DNA of 64,000 nt, taken from Spongilla lacustris (Eukaryota > Porifera > Demospongiae > Spongillida > Spongillidae). The notes beneath the pieces are model-generated. The model was given only the letters and a program-made list of their open reading frames with translations. It ran no database searches and was not told where the DNA came from. This document shows positions 56,301 through 64,000 of the stretch, piece by piece (position 1 is the first letter of the stretch; every line of letters starts with the position of its first letter). A program made the translations under genes and the position numbers. The stretch spans positions 3,162,032 to 3,226,031 of the forward strand of contig OX442436.1 of assembly GCA_949361645.1 (NCBI GenBank), in the 5' to 3' direction.

Positions 56301-59300
56301 AATTATTAAATGTACTTATTATGATTTTAGTGATAGTATACCTATTGTGAATATCTCAGTGTGGAAATAACACATGGTTTAACATGGTTTGTCATAAACC
56401 ATTCAATGGTAAAATAAATCTAATACACTCAGACATACTATCCATATGTATCTAGAATAACTAACTAGTAATTGTTTAATTATTAAATGTCGTTATTATG
56501 ATTTTAATGATAGTATACCAATTGTGAATATCTTAGTGTGGAAATAACACATGGTTTAACATGGTTTATCATAAACCATTCAATGGTAAATTAAATCTAA
56601 TACACTCAGACATACTATCCATATGTATCTAGATTTACTAACTAGTAATGGTTTTATTATTAAACGTTGTTATTATGATTTTAATGATAGAATAACAATT
56701 GTGAATATCTCAGTGTGGAAATAACACATGGTTTAACATGGTTTATCAAAAACCATTCAATGGTAAAATAAATCTAATACACTCAGACATACTATCCATA
56801 TGTATCTAGAATTACGAACTAGTGATTGTTTAATTATTAAATGTCGTTATTATGATTTTAGTGATTGTATACCTATTGTGAATATCTCAGTGTGGAAATA
56901 CCACTTATGGTTTAACATGGTTTATCATAAACCATTCAATGGTAAATTAAATCCAATGCACTCAGACATACTATCCATATGTATCTAGATTTACTAACTA
57001 GTAATGGTTTAGTTATAAATGTTCTTATTATGATTTAAATGATAGTACACCTATTGCGAATATCTCAGTGTCGAAATAACAATTATGGTTTAACATGGTT
57101 TATCATAAACCATTCAATGGTAAAATAAATCTAATACACTCAGACATACTATCCATATGTATCTAGATTTACTAACTAGTAATGGTTTAATTATTAAATG
57201 TACTTATTATGATTTTAATGATAGAATAACAATTGTGAATATCTCAGTATGGAAATAACACATGGTTTAACATGGTTTATCAAAAACCATTCAATGGTAA
57301 AATAAATCAAATACACTCAGACATACTATCCATATGTATCTAGAATTACTAACTAGTAATTGTTTAATTATTAAATGTCGTTATTATGATTTTAATGATA
57401 GTGTACCTATTGTGAATATCTCAGTGTGGAAATAACACATGGTTTAACATGGTTTATCATAAACCATTCCATGGTAAATTAAATCTAATACACTCAAACA
57501 TACTATCCATATGCATCTAGATTTATTAACTAGTAATGGTTTAATTATTAAATGTACTTATTATGATTTTAGTGATAGTATACCTATTGTGAATATCTCA
57601 GTGTGGAAATAACACTTATGGTTTAACATGGTTTATCATAAACCATTCAATGGTAAATTAAATCTAATAAACTCAGACATACTATCCATATGTATCTACA
57701 TTTACTAACTAGTAATGGTTTAATTATTAATCGTTGTTATTATGATATGAATAAAAGTATACCAATTGGGAATATCTCAGTGTGGAAATAACACTTATGG
57801 TTTAACATGGTTTATCATAAACCATTCGATGGTAAATTAAATCTAATACACTCAGACATACTATCCATATGTATCTAGATTTACTAACTAGTAATGGTTT
57901 ATTTATTAAATGCTCTTATTATGATTTTAATGATAGTGTACCTATTGTGAATATCTCAGTGTGGAAATAACACATGGTTTAACATGGTTTATCATAAACC
58001 ATTCAATGGTAAATTAAATCTAATACACTCAGACATACTATCCATATGCATCTAGATTTACTAACTAGTAATGGTTTAATTATTAAATGTACTTATTATG
58101 ATTTTAGTGATAGTATACCTATTGTGAATATCTCAGTGTGGAAATAACACTTATGGTTTAACATGGTTTATCATAAACCATTCAATGGTAAATTAAATCT
58201 AATATACTCAGACATACTATCCATATGTATCTAGATTTACTAACTAGTAATGGTTTATTTATTAAATGCTCTTATTATGATTTTAATGATAGTGTACCTA
58301 TTGTGAATATCTCAGTGTGGAAATAACACATGGTTTAACATGGTTTATCATAATCCATTCAATGGTCAATTAAATCTAATACACTCAGACATACTATCCA
58401 TATGTATCTAGATTTACTAACTGGTAATGGTTTAATTATTAAATGTACTTATTATGATTTTAGTGATAGTATACCTATTGTGAATATCTCAGTGTGGAAA
58501 TACCACTTGGAAATAACACATGGTTTAACATGGTATATCATAAACCATTCAATGGTAAATTAATTCTAACAAACTCAGACATACTATCCATATGTATCTA
58601 CATTTACTAACTAGTAATGGTTTAATTATTAATCGTTGTTATTATGATATGAATAAAAGTATACCAATTGTGAATATCTCAGTGTGGAAATAACACTTAT
58701 GGTTTAACATGGTTTATCATAAACCATTCGATGGTAAATTAAATCTAATACACTCAGACATACTATCCATATGTATCTAGATTTACTAACTAGTAATGGT
58801 TTAGTTATTAAATGTTCTTATTATGATTTTAGTGATAGTATACCTATTGTGAATATCTCAGTGTGGAAATAACACATGGTTTAACATGGTTGATCATAAA
58901 CCATTCAATGGTAAATTAAATCTAATACACTCAGACATACTATCCATATGTATCTAGAATTACTACCTAGTAATTGTTTAATTATTAAATGTCGTTATTA
59001 TGATTTTAATGATAGTATACCAATTGTGAACATCTTAGTGTGGAAATAACACTTATTGTTTAACATGGTTTATCATAAACCATTCAATGGTAAATTAAAT
59101 CTAATACACTCAGCTATACTATCCATATGCATCTAGATTTACTAAATAGTAATGGTTTAATTATTAAATGTACTTATTATGATTTTAGTGATAGTATACC
59201 TATTGTGAATATCTCAGTGTGGAAATAACACTTATGGTTTAACATGGTTTATCATAAACCATTCAATGGTAAATTAAATCTAATACACTCAGACATACTA

Positions 59301-60882
59301 TCCATATGTATCTAGATTTACTAACTAGTAATGGTTTATTTATTAAATGCTCTTATTATGATTTTAATGATAGTGTACCTATTGTGAATATCTCAGTGTG
59401 GAAATAACACATGGTTTAACATGGTTTATCATAAACCATTCAATGGTAAATTAAAACTAATACACTCAGACATACTATCCATATGCATCTAGATTTACTA
59501 ACTAGTAATGGTTTAATTATTAAATGTACTTATTATGATTTTAGTGATAGTATACCTATTGTGAATATCTCAGTGTGGAAATAACACTTATGGTTTAACA
59601 TGGTTTATCATAAACCATTCAATGGTAAATTAAATCTAATACACTCAGATATACTATCCATATGTATCTAGATTTACTAACTGGTAATGGTTTAATTATT
59701 AAATGCTCTTATTATGATTTTAATGATAGAATAACAATTGTGAATATCTCAGTGTGGAAATACCACTGATGGTTTAACATGGTTTATCATAAACCATTCA
59801 ATGGTAAATTAAATCTAATACACTCAGAAATACTATCCATATGTATCTAGATTTACTAACTGGTAATGGTTTAATTATTAAATGTACTTATTATGATTTT
59901 AGTGATAGTATACCTATTGTGAATATCTCAGTGTGGAAATACCACTTATGGTTTAACATGGTTTATCATAAACCATTCAATGGTAAATTAAATCTAATAC
60001 ACTCAGATATACTATCCATATGTATCTAGATTTACTAACTAGTAATGGTTTAATTATTAAATGTACTTATTATGATTTTAGTGATAGTATACCTATTGTG
60101 AATATCTCAGTGTGGAAATAACACATGGTTTAACATGGTTTGTCATAAACCATTCAATGGTAAAATAAATCTAATACACTCAGACATACTATCCATATGT
60201 ATCTAGAATAACTAACTAGTAATTGTTTAATTATTAAATATCGTTATTATGATTTTAATGATAGTATACCAATTGTGAATATCTTAGTGTGGAAATAACA
60301 CATGGTTTAACATGGTTTATCATAAACCATTCAATGGTAAATTAAATCTAATACACTCAGACATACTATCCATATGTATCTAGATTTACTAACTAGTAAT
60401 GGTTTTATTATTAAACGTTGTTATTATGATTTTAATGATAGAATAACAATTGTGAATATCTCAGTGTGGAAATAACACATGGTTTAACATGGTTTATCAA
60501 AAACCATTCAATGGTAAAATAAATCTAATACACTCAGACATACTATCCATATGTATCTAGAATTACGAACTAGTGATTGTTTAATTATTAAATGTCGTTA
60601 TTATGATTTTAGTGATTGTATACCTATTGTGAATATCTCAGTGTGGAAATACCACTTATGGTTTAACATGGTTTATCATAAACCATTCAATGGTAAATTA
60701 AATCCAATGCACTCAGACATACTATCCATATGTATCTAGATTTACTAACTAGTAATGGTTTAGTTATAAATGTTCTTATTATGATTTAAATGATAGTACA
60801 CCTATTGCGAATATCTCAGTGTCGAAATAACAATTATGGTTTAACATGGTTTATCATAAACCATTCAATGGTAAATTAAAAC
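53380..60882 (+). repeat. 3,751-bp tandem duplication of satellite A (21 monomers)
   Basis: Matching points at 53401/57152, 56090/59841 and 56800/60551 all lie 3,751 bp apart. I saw only isolated differences, for example 54599/58350, 55396/59147 and 56489/60240. The unit begins near 53380 and its second copy ends near 60882. It is either a very recent duplication or an assembly repeat. Confidence 0.85.
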
Positions 60883-63800
60883 TAATACACTCAGACATAC
60901 TATCCATATGCATCTAGATTTACTAACTAGTAATGGTTTAATTATTAAATGTACTTATTATGATTTTAGTGATAGTATACCTATTGTGAATATCTCAGTG
61001 TGGAAATAACACTTATGGTTTAACATGGTTTATCATAAACCATTCAATGGTAAATTAAATCTAATACACTCAGATATACTATCCATATGTATCTAGATTT
61101 ACTAACTGGTAATGGTTTAATTATTAAATGCTTTTATTATGATTTTAATGATAGAATAACAATTGTGAATATCTCAGTGTGGAAATACCACTTATAGTTT
61201 AACATGGTTTATCATAAACCATTCAATGGTAAATTAAATCTAATACACTCAGATATACTATCCATATGTATCTAGATTTACTAACTGGTAATGGTTTAAT
61301 TATTAAATGTACTTATTATGATTTTAGTGATAGTATACCTATTGTGAATATCTCAGTGTGGAAATAACACTTATGGTTTAACATGGTTTATCATAAACCA
61401 TTCAATGGTAAATTAAATCTAATACACTCAGATATACTATCCATATGTATCTAGATTTACTAACTGGTAATGGTTTAATTATTAAATGCTTTTATTATGA
61501 TTTTAATGATAGAATAACAATTGTGAATATCTCAGTGTGGAAATACCACTTATGGTTTAACATGGTTTATCATAAACCATTCAATGGTAAATTAAATCTA
61601 ATACACTCAGATATACTATCCATATGTATCTAGATTTACTAACTGGTAATGGTTTAATTATTAAATGTACTTATTATGATTTTAGTGATAGTATACCTAT
61701 TGTGAATATCTCAGTGTGGAAATACCACTTTTGGTTTAACATGGTTTATCATAAACCATTCAATGGTAAATTAAATCTAATACACTCAGATATACTATCC
61801 ATATGTATCTAGATTTACTAACTAGTAATGGTTTAATTATTAAATGTACTTATTATGATTTTAGTGATAGTATACCTATTGTGAATATCTCAGTGTGGAA
61901 ATAACACATGGTTTAACATGGTTTGTCATAAACCATTCAATGGTAAAATAAATCTAATACACTCAGACATACTATCCATATGTATCTAGAATAACTAACT
62001 AGTAATTGTTTAATTATTAAATGTCGTTATTATGATTTTAATGATAGTATACCAATTGTGAATATCTTAGTGTGGAAATAACACATGGTTTAACATGGTT
62101 TATCATAAACCATTCAATGGTAAATTAAATCTAATACACTCAGACATACTATCCATATGTATCTAGATTTACTAACTAGTAATGGTTTAATTATTAAATG
62201 TACTTATTATGATTTTAATGATAGAATAACAATTGTGAATATCTCAGTGTGGAAATAACACATGGTTTAACATGGTTTATCAAAAACCATTCAATGGTAA
62301 AATAAATCTAATACACTCAGACATACTATCCATATGTATCTAGAATTACTAACTAGTAATTGTTTAATTATTAAATGTCGTTATTATGATTTTAATGATA
62401 GTATACCAATTGTGATTATCTTAGTGTGGAAATAACACTTATTGTTTAACATGGTTTATCATAAACCATTCAATGGTAAATTAAATCTAATACACTCAGC
62501 TATACTATCCATATGCATCTAGATTTACTAACTAGTAATGGTTTAATTATTAAATGTACTTATTATGATTTTAGTGATAGTATACCTATTGTGAATATCT
62601 CAGTGTGGAAATACCACTTATGGTTTAACATGGTTTATCATAAACCATTCAATGGTAAATTAAATCCAATGCACTCAGACATACTATCCATATGTATCTA
62701 GATTTACTAACTAGTAATGGTTTAGTTATAAATGTACTTATTATGATTTAAATGATAGTACACCTATTGCGAATATCTCAGTGTCGAAATAACAATTATG
62801 GTTTAACATGGTTTATCATAAACCATTCAATGGTAAATTAAAACTAATACACTCAGACATACTATCCATATGCATCTAGATTTACTAACTAGTAATGGTT
62901 TAATTATTAAATGTACTTATTATGATTTTAGTGATAGTATACCCATTGTGAATATCTCAGTGTGGAAATAACACTTATGGTTTAACATGGTTTATCATAA
63001 ACCATTCAAGTAAATTAAATCTAATACACTCAGATATACTATCCATATGTATCTAGATTTACTAACTGGTAATGGTTTAATTATTAAATGCTCTTATTAT
63101 GATTTTAATGATAGAATAACAATTGTGAATATCTCAGTGTGGAAATACCACTTATGGTTTAGCATGGTTTATCATAAACCATTCAATGGTAAATTAAATC
63201 TAATACACTAAATAATACTATCCATATGTATCTAGATTTACTAACTGGTAATGGTTTAATTATTAAATGTACTTATTATGATTTTAGTGATAGTATACCT
63301 ATTGTGAATATCTCAGTGTGGAAATACCACTTATGGTTTAACATGGTTTATCATAAACCATTCAATGGTAAATTAAATCTAATACACTCAGATATACTAT
63401 CCATATGTATCTAGATTTACTAACTAGTAATGGTTTAATTATTAAATGTACTTATTATGATTTTAGTGATAGTATACCTATTGTGAATATCTCAGTGTGG
63501 AAATAACACATGGTTTAACATGGTTTGTCATAAACCATTCAATGGTAAAATAAATCTAATACACTCAGACATACTATCCATATGTATCTAGAATAACTAA
63601 CTAGTAATTGTTTAATTATTAAATGTCGTTATTATGATTTTAATGATAGTATACCAATTGTGAATATCTTAGTGTGGAAATAACACATGGTTTAACATGG
63701 TTTATCATAAACCATTCAATGGTAAATTAAATCTAATACACTCAGACATACTATCCATATGTATCTAGATTTACTAACTAGTAATGGTTTAATTATTAAA

Positions 63801-64000
63801 TGTACTTATTATGATTTTAATGATAGAATAACAATTGTGAATATCTCAGTGTGGAAATAACACATGGTTTAACATGGTTTATCAAAAACCATTCAATGGT
63901 AAAATAAATCTAATACACTCAGACATACTATCCATATGTATCTAGAATTACTAACTAGTAATTGTTTAATTATTAAATGTCGTTATTATGATTTTAATGA

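Larger units (their letters stand above)
48396..64000 (+). repeat. satellite A, homogeneous ~178-bp tandem array
   Basis: About 87 head-to-tail monomers run to the end of the window. The landmarks are ACTATCCATATGTATCTAGA, TTTACTAACTAGTAATGG, GTGAATATCTCAGTGTGG and the hairpin ATGGTTTATCATAAACCAT (9-bp arms, 1-base loop). Spacing is 178-179 bp. Two monomer types differ by AACACTTATGG versus AACACATGG. An AT-rich ~178-bp monomer in a long array is the usual form of a centromeric satellite, but only chromosomal mapping could show that. Confidence 0.95.

Noticed and set aside
48937..63414. Recurring 62-codon frame in satellite A as a gene family
   Set aside because: It runs from one monomer into the next, depends on one base (TAC versus TAA), and lacks any coding signature.

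Overview
The window reads as nuclear DNA of an early-branching animal, most likely a sponge or cnidarian. The evidence is a split gene with GT-AG introns (SWIM/YqaJ gene at 6.5-4.9 kb), THAP and SWIM domains, and animal-type transposons (ISL2EU-like, hAT/ZMYM-like, Ty3/Gypsy, DIRS-like), all in AT-rich DNA. I found no rRNA, tRNA or CRISPR and no intact housekeeping gene. The organism is an inference from domain content, not from a search.

Layout. 0-2.5 kb is mostly non-coding with a small palindromic MITE. At 2.55-6.71 kb lies a complete-ended DNA transposon with ~70-bp inverted ends and an AT/AT flank. It carries two convergent genes: a THAP + HTH + DDE transposase on + and a SWIM + YqaJ-nuclease gene on -. 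At 6.8-10.0 kb is a decayed Cys-rich/acidic gene of unknown family, split by a 1.58-kb fold-back element that sits exactly on a TA dinucleotide. 10-16 kb is non-coding apart from short inverted and tandem repeats. At 16.3-19.07 kb is a hAT-like element with ~145-bp inverted ends and a broken DUF4371-type transposase. At 20.3-24.9 kb is a 5'- and 3'-truncated Ty3/Gypsy element on -, with a TTAA-flanked non-autonomous element in its RNase H region and a mirror-image minisatellite at its broken end. At 26.4-30.3 kb is a GC-rich tyrosine-recombinase retrotransposon (DIRS-like order: gag, RT, RNase H, YR). At 32.8-30.9 kb (-) is a pseudogene of an uncharacterised metazoan-style protein family. At 33.3-34.85 kb two kinds of palindrome alternate. 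A possible host terminal exon lies at 37.5 kb.

From 37.8 kb to the end the window is satellite DNA. Satellite A (~178 bp, AT-rich) is present as diverged, partly inverted copies at 37.8-39.8 kb and as a homogeneous head-to-tail array at 48.4-64 kb. Between them is 8.6 kb of satellite B, a 17-bp unit built on the palindrome TGTGGGCCCACA whose orientation flips many times. The A monomers on the two immediate sides of B face opposite ways. The right array shows 3-monomer (535 bp) and 21-monomer (3,751 bp) higher-order repeats, the latter nearly identical. This looks like a pericentromere-to-centromere or heterochromatin boundary.

The window therefore records nested insertion: the two best-dated events (fold-back into the Cys-rich gene; TTAA element into Gypsy) can each be undone on paper to give a continuous reading frame. 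No host pathway can be reconstructed. The least explained parts are the inverted satellite architecture, the giant fold-back, and the two protein families without a name.
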